Position numbers and translations under genes: made by a program. Under the pieces are notes generated by a model. That model did not search any database, was not told the DNA's origin, and saw nothing but the letters and a program-made list of their open reading frames with translations. DNA of 64,000 bases from Mytilus californianus. Lineage: Eukaryota; Mollusca; Bivalvia; Mytilida; Mytilidae. Below are positions 22,540 to 34,138 of the stretch, in pieces; position 1 is the first letter of the stretch, and each line of letters begins with the position of its first letter. The DNA is taken from positions 45,862,884 to 45,926,883 of the forward strand of contig NW_026262712.1 in NCBI RefSeq assembly GCF_021869535.1, given 5' to 3'.

Positions 22540-23115
22540 CAGTCAAAACGTAATATATAATACAATTACTATTATATTTACAAATATAAGGGGTCTTAAA
22601 TTGGCGACGTCATCAAAATTCTTTATCAATTGCAGATAATTGGTTGGGCCAATATTCCATTCAAACTATACATAAGACGTAAGGCTCTAAGTTAATAAAG
22701 AATTTGAATACTCGGTATTGGTTGAATGGTCCTTATAAAATCATGATTTTGTTTTAAATAAAATTCTGGTCAATATGTAGGATTTCGGAACGTCTATTTT
22801 CACAACTGGGTTTAAACCGCTTATACAATTAAAAACAAGAAAATGACAATTGTCGTTTATTATTTTTAGGATAATGTTAAGATGAATACATTTTTCAATA
22901 AGTTATGTCACTTATTATTTTTAGGATAATGTTAAGATGAATACATTTTTCAATAAGTTATGTCACTTATTGTATAAATTTCATGCAAACTAGATCAAAG
23001 ATTAGTTTTAAAACGACACCACGCATTCATGCAGTTACAAGAAAGTTTAAGAACAATTGTACTTTCATACGTATGGCGAAGTATAATAGTACATAATTTC
23101 GCGGTATTTCGGAAC
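22540..23115 (+). repeat. Duplicated segment D2 (copy 1) with internal tandem duplication
   Basis: TCAAAACGTAATA, TTGGTTGGGCCAATATTCCA, GTATTGGTTGAATGGTCC and GGCGAAGTATAATAGTAC are shared, in order, with 30375-30835. Within it, a segment of about 57 bp starting TTATTATTTTTAGGATAATG (about 22858) is repeated directly and near-perfectly at about 22913. Confidence 0.75.
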
Positions 23116-23224
23116 TTGATTATATCATGGAAGTATTATATTGTCTATATTGTTCTATATGTACGAGCACGCGAGTTAATATTGATCAGAATTTTAATCA
23201 GATTGCATCAATAGTGAAATCCCG

Positions 23225-23390
23225 GATCTCGAAGACTATTGCAATCTCACCCTTCACTCAGACACATTTTATGACTTTGGTCAGACCAGTCTTTGCTCTT
23301 ACTCCTGAATGATATGTGCTTAGCGCGAAAGCAGCATCTGCCACTTTTCAAGTCTTTGGTTTGATCCGGCTTATGATCCGGAACATGATA
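23225..23390 (-). mobile_element. SINE fragment
   Basis: The - strand contains GGATCAAACCAAAGACTTG, CAGATGCTGCTTTCGCGCTA and AGGAGTAAGAGCAAAGACTG, matching the middle of the SINE at 33640-34010. Both ends are missing. Confidence 0.6.
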
Positions 23391-23509
23391 CAGGCTAAAG
23401 TACTAAGCCAATCTTTATCAGTTTGGTATTCTGAATACCAATGGAAGATAAGCAGCCGTATTGCGTTTCAATGTCAACAGTAAAGCCGGGTTCAAGGGTT
23501 GACATAAAA

Positions 23510-23762
23510 CAGACTTGTCCTTAGGCAGGAGCCTGTTGTTCGGTGGTTGTCGTTTGTTGGTGTGGTTCATAAGTGTTTATCGTTTCTCGTTTTTTATATT
23601 TTTTACACTAGTAATTGTTGGGGCCCTTTATAGCTTGCTGTTCGGTGTGAGCCATATCTCCGTGTTGAAGGCCGTGCTTTGACCTATAATTGTTAACTTT
23701 CTTATAAATTGTGACTTGGATGGAGGGTTGTCTCATTGACACTCATACCACATCTTCTTATT
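23510..23762 (-). repeat. M1 repeat, - copy
   Basis: AGGCAGGAGCCTGTTGTTCG, GGGGCCCTTTATAGCTTGCT, CCGTGTTGAAGGCCGTGC and ACTCATACCACATCTTCTTA. Confidence 0.8.
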
Positions 23763-23939
23763 TACATTGGTATGCATAATCACAACGAAGGACCGAAAAT
23801 CATTGCAAGCGGAGTGAGAGAATGTTGGTAAAGATGGTATGAATATAAAAATATGACATATGAAAATCTAAACCGTTAACCAAAAGTAAACTACAGGTCA
23901 ACATAAGAAAAGTTTGTCAACATTTTTGATTGTTTTTAA

Positions 23940-24200
23940 ATCAGTCAGAATTTGTTCTCTGAGTTGACATTTTTAAAGACCCTACAAATCGTAACAATTC
24001 GAACTCTTCTATTTTACTTGCCGGTCGTGCTTTTATGCCACCTGAATTTTCTAAATACTCATCAGATGATGCCTTCACCGAAGTGGAAGAAGAATTATTG
24101 TTTAAATTTTCAAGAAATACTGAAAAAGTTGCTTTGGTCGGTGACTTTAAAGTTAATGATTCATTCTGTAGACCTGTGTATTACGAAATATTCATAAAAA
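23940..24200 (+). pseudogene. Retroelement endonuclease fragment (EEP-like)
   Basis: An open frame reads AFMPPEFSKYSS, EVEEELLFKFSRNTEKVAL and VGDFKV. This resembles the PPE...SxY and GDFN block of apurinic-type endonucleases in LINEs. The catalytic GDFN asparagine is replaced by lysine. It leads into the palindrome described next. Confidence 0.5.
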
Positions 24201-25650
24201 TACATAATAAAAGTGACCTGACATTTTGTACGTATACCAAAGGGAAAATGTTTTTCAAAACAATTCTGTTAAATATTTCATTGCATTTAATATAAAATGG
24301 GGATTTGGTGGCAAATAAAGCCAAGAATTTTGCCAAAAAAACCCACAGACTTTATTAAAGATATTTTCGTTTTAAATTGTAAACATAGAATACTCACTTG
24401 TTTGTCCTTGATGTAATAGCACTTATTGTCCTCAAAAAGTCCTTAACAACCTTTACAATAAAAAAAAAACCTCGTGCTGAGTCACTTAAGTCGAGCGCAC
24501 CCCAGGTGTACTTGAATAAGTCCATTGTTATTCTTGTCCAATATCTTTATGCATACAATTGTTTGAGGGAAATCATTGCTAGCACTGCAAACAATAATCC
24601 TCTATCTATTAAGAACCGAATTGTCAAGTGGAAAGGCTGCAGATTTTTTTATAAAATTTCCATATGTTTAGCATTGAGACAACAAAAGCCGAAAAGGGTA
24701 CATTATCCTTAAGGATTATGTACCCTTTTGTTGTTCTATGTTCAACATATGAAAATTTTATAGAAAACCCACAGCTTTTCCCCTTGTACTCTAATATTGG
24801 ACCATTTGGTGATTGATAGATAGAGGATTATTGGGCCGGATTCGGATTGGGATTGCATGCAGTGCTAGCAATGATTTCCTTAAAACAAGTTTATAAATTA
24901 AGATATTGGTTAAAACAAATTTAAGGCCTGTTTTTTTATTCTGAACCATAAACCTGGTTTTAAACATTTTTATGGTTAACAGTTTTTTTGACGGGTCGGT
25001 CTTAACCATGCGGTTAAATGGTTAAAGAACATTTCAACCGGGATCAAAAGCATGTTTTAGATACTTTCAAAATGGTTTATAACTTAAACATTTTTCTTCG
25101 ACCGTTGCGGTTTTTTTTCTTCTCCCTTTTAGCATGTTTATGGTTTAAGCTTAAACATGTTTCAGGTTGTTTTTAACCAGTAACTAGTTTGAGTATAAAA
25201 ACAGTCCTATAAATATGGACCAATTCAAGTACACCTTCTAGGATGCGCTCGACTTTAGTGACTCAGCATAAGATTTTTTTGGAATGTAAAGGTTGTTTAA
25301 GTCTTTTTGTAAACAATAAATACTAGCACATCATAGACAAACAAGTGAGTTATCGATGTTTAAAAATTTATAATGAAAATCTTTGTATTAAAGACTGTGG
25401 ATTTTCTGCAAAAATCTTTGCTTTATTTGCCTCAAAATCCCCATTTTCTATTAAATGCAATAAAACAATAAATAATATTGCTTTGAACGAAGTTTCTCTT
25501 TGATATATGTACAAAATGACACATCTCTATTATCCATTATTTTTGCTGTTTTGATATTATTGCACTTTGAAAATTTCGAAATACACCTGGCTACAGAAGA
25601 GGTCATAAACCTTAATTCAATCTCGTGTTCTGATGTTCATTGTAGATTAC
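24165..25650. repeat. Large diverged palindrome centred at 24710/24711
   Basis: The centre is near-perfect, CATTATCCTT|AAGGATTATG. Outward pairs include GAGTCACTTAAGTCGAGCGC (about 24479) with GCGCTCGACTTTAGTGACTC (about 25245), ACTCACTTGTTTGTC with GACAAACAAGTGAG, and AAAATGGGGATTT with AAATCCCCATTTT (about 25435). The right arm is lengthened by an inserted block at about 24915-25213. A third, single-arm copy lies at 26700-27130. Confidence 0.8.
24915..25213. mobile_element. Possible short TIR insertion inside the palindrome arm
   Basis: This block is absent from the opposite arm. Its ends are imperfect inverted repeats: AGGCCTGTTTTTTTA at the left and, reverse-complemented, AGGACTGTTTTTATA at the right. 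It is rich in GGTTAA/TTAACC motifs. No clear target duplication. Confidence 0.45.
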
Positions 25651-25839
25651 ATTTTTTGATTGACCGTGCAACTCCAGTTACACTAAAGACAGAAAAAAAA
25701 ATTAAAAACAGGTAATACTTACGTCAAATGAAATTCTCAAAAGGCACCTGAATTTGAACGGGTGCTAAGGGATGACAAAGGTCAAGTATTACAACAGCTG
25801 AACGGTGTACTCGATTATGTAAATATTGAGGATGTCACG

Positions 25840-26160
25840 CCCCAAGCGGTGAAGTTGAAGTCACGCCTCTAAAAATTCTACTGAGGCCATCACGATTTGA
25901 TCCACCGTTAAGGAATATCTGTTCAACATATGACGACGGATATGTCCCAATTGTCGTAACCACATCCCGTTCCCTTTTCCTCGAATTTGACGTTACCAAA
26001 TTTGACTGATCAAGAAGTTTGAACTTACATGAGCAACACGACGGATGTCACATGTGGAGCTGTTTACCCTTCTGAAGCACTTGATATCACCCCTAGATAT
26101 GTTTAAAAGGGTTCGTGTTGCACTTGCCTTGCTATAGTTTTATAAGTGCTGTATTTATGC
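25840..26160 (-). repeat. Dispersed repeat M2, long - copy
   Basis: ATGAGCAACACGACGGATGT, TGTGGAGCTGTTTACCCTTC and GGGTTCGTGTTGCACTTG match M2 in - orientation. The preceding part with CATATGACGACGGATATGTC extends the family. Confidence 0.6.
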
Positions 26161-26699
26161 TTTTTAAAAAAAAAAAAAAATTCTAATGTCTGTCTTGTTT
26201 ATACCGGTATTAGTCTTGTCTATCCTTGTCATAAAAAAATCGTTTCAATTTCAAAATTTCACATTCGGTGAAATGTCAGTGCTAGAAAATTTACATGACC
26301 GATTGTTTACGTCTTTGGTGTTATCTAATTGGGGTTAAATAAAGCTTTCTTACATTTTGACGAAAGATACGAACGAACGTAACGTAAAGGGAACATGTGT
26401 TACACTCCGAAAATAACACTCAGAATGTATGTATAATCCGGTAAAACGGTATTCTTTTCTGAATCAAGTGTATCAATTAATATTTCAGCATATCGCTAAT
26501 CAATTACGCATTTACGTCCGATACGTTGTTTATATAATATTGCGCGGGAAATGTTCAAGCATGCATTTATTTTTTTAAATGTTGCTTCAACTTTACGGAA
26601 AAATTTATGAATAAAAAAATCTTGAAAATGAAAAATTAATTTTGAAATGAAATTTTGTCCATACATTTAATGTTTAAATGTGATAAAGATATTAGTTAA

Positions 26700-27130
26700 A
26701 ACAAGTACAAATACAAATCAATTCAGGTTCACCTTCTAGGGTGCGTTCGACTTTAATGATTCATCACGATGTTTTTGAGATCATTTTAAAGTTGTTTAGG
26801 ACTTTTTGTTAACAATAAAAGCTACCACATGGATAAACAAGTGAGTAATCTAGGTTTTAAATGATATAACGAAAGTTTTTGTAATAAAGGCTGTGGATTT
26901 TTTGTAAAAAATAATGGCTCGAGTTGATACAAAATCCACATTTTCTTCTTAATGCAATTTGGCAATAAATATAATTTCTGTGAACGACGTTTCCCTTTGG
27001 TATATGTACTAAATGGTATGTCTCTTTTATTCAGTATTGGTGCTGTTTTGATATCATTACACTTTAAAAATCTCGTAATACACAGTACAGAAGGGATCAT
27101 AAACCTTAAACAATGCAAATATGATTTTTT
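26700..27130 (+). repeat. Third copy of the palindrome arm
   Basis: TTCACCTTCTAGGGTGCGTT, GGATAAACAAGTGAG, AAAGGCTGTGGATTTTTTG, then TTTCCCTTTGGTATATGTAC and TCATAAACCTTAA follow the right arm of the palindrome in order. Not inverted here. Confidence 0.7.
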
Positions 27131-28660
27131 TTGGGAGTGGATGAGCACGATCTTCTGTTTTTAAAGGAATTCCTATGTCGTTCAAAATTCAAGTTAGAAA
27201 TTTGTTGTTGCACGTAGTACAATGTTCTTTGATAGGCAAATATTTCTAAGTCAAATGACAACATTGATTAAGGTAACATACATATGTCACATTTGAAAAA
27301 AAAGAATTCAAAAGTCAAAATAAAAGATCCATCAAACGGGTCTTACGCATGCTTCGTAAAACAGTCTTAATAATGCAATACATTACTTACTTTTTTTGTA
27401 TTTAAATAAACAGTCCTACATATTTATTGTTAATCTGCCTCAAAATTTGCAGATCTAAGCAAAGAACTAGACCGATTGTGAACTGCTATTTTACAAACCA
27501 AATTGGCGGTATACAGATAATCTACCAGAAGGGGCACAATCGAAAACAAGAATAGTTGGGACATCATATATAAACCATGATATTGTAGTATCGTATAGAT
27601 AAGAGCGAGAACACATTGATTAAGTGAAAACAAGTTAATATAGTATTAAAGAATATAAATTAAAACACAAAAAAAATTGTATATGTATGGAAAAAGAGAT
27701 GTTTATACCACAAGTGCCGGTGCCACTTCCGACCTTTTTGATAAATAATCTTCACTTTTTGAAGACACAAAAGGCAACCTAAATCTAAATCTCTCCACCA
27801 AAAAAGCCTTATATATAAATTACTGAATAAACATGCATTGTCTCGGAATAAAACAAAATATTTGTACGAGGGTCAGAAACATAGAAATGTGAGGCTTGAC
27901 TAGCTTCGTGCCGTGTAGTGTATGCCTATTTCATTTATACTACAGCGCTGAAAACTTTAAAAATATTTTGGATGACAATCTTGAATGATTTTGGAAATAT
28001 AAAAGCGGACGTTGTAAAACGTCTACGGAAACATATTGTTCCGAGTCACAAACAATGCTTTATACGGTCAGTTATTGTATATCACAAATGTTTATATGGT
28101 CAATACAATTTGACTGCAAATTCGTGGTTACGTACAAATAAAGAATTACTATACATGATCTCAAAATACGTAATATATTTGCTGAAGGCTTAGAAACAGG
28201 TACAGTGCAAAATAAAATTGATCGTATTAGAAAATATATGGATGTTCACTTATTACTGCAAATCTTAAAACTGTTCCAAATGAATAATTTGGGTAAAATC
28301 AACAATTATGACACCCTAAAAATTCCGCAAACCTGTATTCTTTGGTAACGTCATAAAATAAAACTCAACTGAAACAATGCGCAAATCAATTAATATGAAT
28401 AGCATAGTTGCGGCATACATATAGAAAAACTAATAAATGTAAATATTGTCGGATTTATACATTCTGCATGTTTCTGAGCCTTGTATAAATAAATTTTATA
28501 TTGTATAATTAGCTATTACTGGCTGTTACGTGCCGAGTACGTTAGCTAGATAATATATCCGAGACAACGAATGGTTAAACGTGTGCCGAGTGTATTTTAA
28601 ACAATATGAAAATATTCAGTATATTAGGTAAAGGAAAAAAGTCGAAACTTTGTATTTGCA
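27131..28660. other. Unassigned intergenic DNA
   Basis: AT-rich. A 91-codon open frame at 27918-28193 (+) shows no domain I recognise. Confidence 0.35.
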
Positions 28661-28689
28661 AATTAAAATGGCTCATTTAAAGCAAATAA

Positions 28690-29460
28690 GAAGCATCTAG
28701 CAGAATAAAACTAAGAGAGCCATGTATGAAGTTATCAAAAAAGGGAGAAAGCATGGTTTATCAATAAGTTGTCAATTAGATTTATTTGCTAAATTGGTTA
28801 AACCTGCTTTACTTAAAGGCTGTGAAATTTGGGGATTTGGAAATAATGAAATATTAGAAAGAGTTCATTTGAAATTTTATAAATTCTTTTACATCTAAAA
28901 TCCTCCACCCGAATTGTGTTATATATAGAGAATTAAGACGTTATCATATTTGCTTAGATATCAAAGTTCGTATGATTTCTTACTGGGCAAAGTTGATTTT
29001 TAGCAAACCCAGTATATTATTAGTAATGACATACAAATTTTAAAATGTTTAGTTTATCTTTTGAAACTAATGTTTACTTTTATTGGATGAAATGTATAGA
29101 ATCTATTCTTAATTGAACTAGTTTATCTTATGTATGGTTATAATTCAAACTTGTATTAATGAAATTTGGTTAAAGACTTTTGTTAGAACATCTCTCCAAG
29201 ATCAATTTGAACAAACGTGGTATTCAGATATTCAAACAATAAATTAACGCCTTTTTAAGGAACTTTTTGGATTCGAGAAGTATTTAGATGTTTTGGAACC
29301 CCTTGACATTTACACCCTCTGTCAATTAAGACTAATGAACTATAGATTACCAATAGAAAGTGGTAGATGGAAAAACATTCAGAGAGATCAAAGAATATGC
29401 GAATAATGTGAATTAAAAGATCTTGGAGATGAATTTCATTATGTAATGAAGTCACTGACC
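28690..29460 (+). pseudogene. Decayed LINE C-terminal region
   Basis: Frames read RAMYEVIKKGRKHGLSISCQ, KLVKPALLKGCEIWGFGNN and ILERVHLKFYKFF at about 28716-28895. After many breaks, MNYRLPIESGRWKNIQRDQR and GDEFHYVMKS appear at about 29337-29457. These are typical of the post-RT portion of invertebrate LINEs (RxW/HxLPxE with a final CxxC...H-like block). Several stops; inactive. Confidence 0.7.
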
Positions 29461-29541
29461 TTAAATTCAATTATATTTGAATAATCAATATACTTTTTAT
29501 CAATACACTTATTGATTATTCAAATATAATTGAATTTAAGG
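29459..29541. repeat. Perfect inverted repeat, 31-bp arms
   Basis: Arms 29459-29489 and 29511-29541 (CCTTAAATTCAATTATATTT and its complement) surround a 21-bp loop, directly at the end of the LINE fragment. Confidence 0.85.
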
Positions 29542-29894
29542 AAGTTATGAATATGACATAAAACTCAAACATGTAACTTCTGTATACCATTGTATTGACG
29601 AAGGTTTATCAGAATAAAGATATATATATATAGATGGAAAATTGATTAATACAGCTCAATCATTAGCATGTATATATAAGATGGCCGATAAACAGTTGAA
29701 TCTAATTTCAGTTTTTAGTTTAAAAAAAAAAATGTTTAATTTTGGAAATCATAAATTGTTTATAAAAAGTCAAGGATTTCTTTTTTATATATTTTTTTAA
29801 TTAATCCGCGTAAACGAAGTGACTTTTCAACAGGTAAATTTCGCGTGGATTTTTTTTTTCTCGCGCAAACGTAACACACCGGTTTGGGACAATC

Positions 29895-30835
29895 TTAATG
29901 CAATAAAATAAAAACTACCATTTGAATAAATAAAGCTAAATTCAAAATATTACTTCTAAATATAATTTCTATAAAAGACTATTTTAAAATATTAAATAAT
30001 AATTCCCTGGTAAAAAAGAAGAATTACAAAATAACTATACTTAATTTTTCATTGAGCACTCAGACTGTAGTTAACATATACATTATTTTACATATACAAA
30101 CTGATCATATCGAAAAGTATTACTACTTCTTCTTATACATGTTATATATAGTTTTACTAGTTTAAAGTTTTACACATATAATTATTTTTCTTATTTTCTG
30201 ACTTTATTCAAACTGGAATCTCATGGCAACTGACGAATAACCCAAAACACTTACCGAAAAAGGGTTGTTCCCGGTTTTTATTCCTTTAACCAATGAAAAG
30301 TCTTGTTACATGATTTCATAAAGGACTACAACATTTTAATTGGTTATTCCTGATTAAGTTAAAATAATATATTTTTTGCAATCAAAACGTAATACAATAC
30401 AATTTCTATTATATTCACAAGTATAGGGGGCTTTAATTGGTGATGTCATCAAAATTCTTTCTCGACAGCAGTTAATTGGTTGGGCCAATATTCCATTCAA
30501 ACTTTACTCCGTATTGGTTGAATGGTCCTTATAAAATGATGATTCTGTTTCAAATAAAATTCTGGTCAATAAGTAGGATTCGAATTTCGGAACGACTGTT
30601 TTCACAAAGCTTATACGCTTAAACACAATAATAGTTTATTTATTTTTAGTATAATGTTAAGATGAATATATTTTTAAATAAGTTATATCACTCATTGTAT
30701 TAATATAATTTCATTTGTTTAAACTAGACCAGAGCTTTGTAACTTCACCATTAGAAAGCTTAAGAACAAGTGCCGTCAAACGTGTGGCGAAGTATAATAG
30801 TACGTAATTTGGCAGTATTTCGGATCGTATTTTGT
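29895..30835 (+). repeat. Contiguous duplicated segments D1 and D2 (copy 2)
   Basis: 29895-30360 matches 15465-15745, and 30375-30835 matches 22540-23115. In this copy the two homologous blocks are adjacent, whereas the other copies are about 7 kb apart. The TTGGTTGGGCCAATATTCCA and GGCGAAGTATAATAGTAC blocks are well conserved. Confidence 0.7.
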
Positions 30836-31129
30836 ATGTATTTATCACTCGTTGAACTGCATGAAAATAATGGAAAAAGTGGTACATGTAGCATTTATAC
30901 TTTCAGTGATACAAGCTATAAAGTTTTGTAAAATGATAACAATACATGTATATAATGTACGTTGAAAAAGTCGAAAATGTCACATTTTTACTTTTCTGTC
31001 TACAGCACTGCTTAAAAATAATACGTTATTGGTTTTGATATTTCCGTTTTTATGATACGAAAATATAAGATGGTCACCAGATTTGTTTTTGATGTTTAAA
31101 TCATTGGTATAAAAAAGCCAAGTTCAACA

Positions 31130-31305
31130 TGAAAAACGATTTTGCAGCCGCTATACGCCGTCCCGACGTTACGTTTTTTCTCTCCGTGTGACGCCTTTGA
31201 CTTTTTTTCTTTTTTAGCCATGGCGTTATCAGTGTATTTTCGACTTATGATTTGAATATCCCTGTGGTATCTTTCGCCTCTCTTTTTGAGACTCAGTCAT
31301 TTCTA
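31130..31305 (-). repeat. Dispersed repeat with CCATGGCGTTATCAGT block
   Basis: TTTTTTAGCCATGGCGTTAT, TTGAATATCCCTGTGGTATC and TTTCGCCTCTCTTTT. This resembles the complement of the 5' part of M2 at 5025 and the TTTCGCCTCTCTTTTGCG segment near 2555. It is a degraded fragment. Confidence 0.45.
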
Positions 31306-31879
31306 CTTAACAAATGAATCGGGCGACCCAATATGAATTTTATATCATAAGAACGGAAACCTTCATAGCAATAACGTATCGTTTGTAACACAATAATACC
31401 AAAAGATTAAAAAGAAGAAAAAGAAAATGACAGTCTAAAGTGAATAAATACATTTTGTTTGTGTACGTACATAATTTATCTGTTTTTTTTTTTTTTTTTT
31501 TAAATTTATGATACCTCTGCATGATAAATACTCCGGGTACCATTTTCAATTTATTTAGATGCAGTTCAACGAGTTCTAAATACATACGAAATTTCATAAA
31601 ACACGAAATATCGTCTATATTTCTTATACTTAGCTTTAAGTTTGTAAGTAACTGTCTAAAGCTTTCTTATGATTGTGCGATGACGCTTTGCAATTTTTAT
31701 CTAGTTTAATAAAATATTAATACAAAAAGTTAGAGACCAATCCTTCTAATCAGATCAACCAATAATATCTTCTTTTAAATTGATGTTTCTTTCGAAAAAT
31801 TATATAAACTAAACCTACCGTGGCTAAGTCAAAGGTTAAAAACTGAAGGTACAGTATTATTCAACTATTTATCCATTTT

Positions 31880-31939
31880 TGTAGAGCCCTCGACTTTAGT
31901 CGAAAAAGCGAGACATAGCGATCCTACATTCCGTCGTTG

Positions 31940-31971
<32 letters not shown>

Positions 31972-32912
31972 GGCGGCGTCCACAAATATTCACTCTGTGG
32001 TTTAAGTTTTTGAAATTTTAATAACTTTCTTAAACTATCCTTGATTTCTACCAAACTTGGATAGAAGCTTGTTTATGATCATAAGATAGTATCCAGAAGT
32101 AAATTTTGTAAAAATAAAATTCCATTTTTTCCGTATTTTACTTATAAATGGACTTAGTTTTTCTACCGGGAAACATTACATTCACTCTGTGGTTAAAGTT
32201 TTTAAAATTTTAATAACTTTCTTAAACTATCCTGGGTTTGTACCAAACTTGGACAGAAGCTTGTTTATGATCATAAGATAGTATCCAGAAGTAAATTTTG
32301 TAAAAAAATAAATCCATTTTTTCCTTATTTTACTTTTAAATGGACTTAGATTTTCTGCCAGGAAACAACACATTCACTCTGTGGTTAAAGTTTTTAAAAT
32401 TTTAATAACTTTCTTAAACTATCCTGGATTTGTACCAAACTTGGACAGAAGCTTGTTTATGATCAAAAGCTAGTATCTAGAAGGACATTTTGTAAAAAAA
32501 TAAATCCATTTTTTCCGTATTTTACTTTAAAATGGAGTTAGATTTTCTGCCAGGAAACAACACATTCACTCTGTGGTTAAAGTTTTTAAAATTTTAATAA
32601 CTTTCTTATACTATTTTGGATTTGTACCAAACTTGGACAGAAGCTTGTTTATGATCAAATGGTAGTATCCAGAAGGAAATTTTGTTTTCTTCCAGTTAAC
32701 ATTACATTCAGTCAGCAGTTAAAAGTTTTTAAACATTTATTAGATTCATAAACTATCCTGGATTTTTACCAAGCTTGGACAGAAGCTTCTTAAAATCAAA
32801 AGACAGTATCAAGAGGAATATATTTATTGATTTACTTCCTCATTTTTGTTGAGCCTGCGATTAACAGAAAAAGTAGGCGAGACACTGGGTTCCGCGGAAC
32901 CCTTACGAATTT
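31880..32912 (+). repeat. Tandem-repeat element with 192-bp units and GTTCCGCGGAAC end
   Basis: Begins with GTAGAGCCCTCGACTTTAGT and a (GTC)n tract at 31929-31980. Units starting ATTCACTCTGTGGTT occur at 31988, 32180, 32372 and 32564, exactly 192 bp apart, followed by a degraded fifth. It ends GTTGAGCCTGCGATTAACAG then GGGTTCCGCGGAACCC at about 32888. The outermost blocks are related direct repeats. Confidence 0.8.
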
Positions 32913-33015
32913 TTGAATTAGGTGTCCGAGTTTATATTCAAGTTACGGTTCATTTATCTAAAAAGTGTCCACATGTTTTTTCGAGTTAAATGTTGTTTCT
33001 TCCTTTTCCTTTGCG

Positions 33016-33280
33016 AGCTAGAAATAGGTGTGAAATATAATAGCTAGAAATAGGTGTGAAATATAATAGCGAGAAATAGGTGTGAAATATAATAGCTAGA
33101 AATAGGTGTGAAATATAATAGCTAGAAATAGGTGTGAAATATAATAGCTAGACATAGGTGTGAAATATAATAGCTAGAAATAGGTGTGAAATATAATAGC
33201 TAGAAATAGGTGTGAAATATAATAGCTAAAAATAGGTGTGAAATATAATAGCTAGAAATAGGTGTGAAATATTTAATAGC
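33016..33280 (+). repeat. 26-bp minisatellite, about 10 units
   Basis: Unit GCTAGAAATAGGTGTGAAAT plus ATAATA. Units differ by isolated substitutions. No spacers and no reading frame. Confidence 0.9.
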
Positions 33281-33484
33281 AGATACTTTTAGTTTTGTTA
33301 ATCACTGTTATTTTTCTAACTTTAAATTTCGCACAAAGCAATGTTGACTTAGAAGTGAGAAATTTCAAGTTGTAAGTGAGAATTGTCAAATGGTAAATGA
33401 GAAATGTCAACTTGGAAGTGAGAAGTGTTTTTTTATAATTTTTATGATTTTTATCAATCTGATGAGTTAATTTTGTTCTTATGT

Positions 33485-33620
33485 TGTTATTTTACACCAC
33501 GGTCCCGGGTTAGGGGAGGGTAGCATGTTTAACACGGCCATATTCTATATGTGCTTCTCCTAAATCAGGAGCCCGTAAATGGGTGGTTGTCGTTTGTTGC
33601 TCTTTTTCCTATTTGTTTTC
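33485..33620 (-). repeat. M1 repeat fragment, - copy
   Basis: GGGTTAGGGGAGGGTAGCAT, AATCAGGAGCCCGTAAATGG and GTGGTTGTCGTTTGTTGC. Confidence 0.7.
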
Positions 33621-33639
33621 GTTTCTTTTTTCCTTATAC

Positions 33640-34010
33640 CGCCTCGGTAATCTCATGGTAGCGTGTTCGCCTCAAATGTGAGAGGTCGTGGGTTTGGAGG
33701 GATCAAACCAAAGACTGTTAAATTAATATTTGCTGCTTCTCAGCTAACAGCTAAGCACGTGGCATTGAGGAGTAAGAGCAAAGACTGGTCGGTTCGGAGT
33801 CAGAATTATGTGACCGGGTAAGGTGACATATCTACCTCGGTCTGTTATCTTGTGAACTAGCACGTTGAAAATCAAGCAATGTGTGTCGGTCTATTACAAA
33901 GCAGGGTACATATTCATATCTCACCAACAAGTTCTCGTCCTAAGTCCTGAATATGAATTAAATTTGCCACGGAACGTTTAACATCCATCTATCCATCCAT
34001 CGTTTTTTGT
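33640..34010 (+). mobile_element. tRNA-derived SINE with (ATCC)n tail
   Basis: The head GCCTCGGTAATCTCATGGTA, GTTCGCCT and AGGTCGTGGGTTTGGAGG is tRNA-like (A and B boxes, B box decayed). The body has AGGAGTAAGAGCAAAGACTG, TGACCGGGTAAGGTGACATA and AAGTCCTGAATATG. The 3' end is TGCCACGGAACGTTTAACAT followed by CCATCTATCCATCCATC. I recall this as a bivalve SINE type. Confidence 0.75.
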
Positions 34011-34014
34011 TCAG

Positions 34015-34138
34015 TTTGATCTTGTGTTGTTCTGTGCAATACTGTCACAAGTTAAGGGGAGGGTTTAGCGCCCGCTAACCAGTTTATTCTCACCACATTC
34101 TTTATGTGCATGTCCCTAGTCAGGAGCCTGTACGTCAG
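34015..34138 (-). repeat. M1 repeat, left half of a split copy
   Basis: It runs through GTCCCTAGTCAGGAGCCTGT and stops at ACGTCAG 34138. The expected continuation GTGGTTGTCGTTTGTTGCTG resumes at 43655. Confidence 0.7.

Noticed and set aside
26822-27148. 108-residue - strand open frame
   Set aside because: It lies wholly in the third copy of the palindrome arm. It is repeat-derived and frame-broken in the other copies.
33016-33280. CRISPR-like array
   Set aside because: The 26-bp units are directly abutting with no unique spacers, and the genome is eukaryotic. It is a minisatellite.
33640-33715. Functional tRNA gene
   Set aside because: The B box is damaged, and the sequence continues into a SINE body with an (ATCC)n tail.
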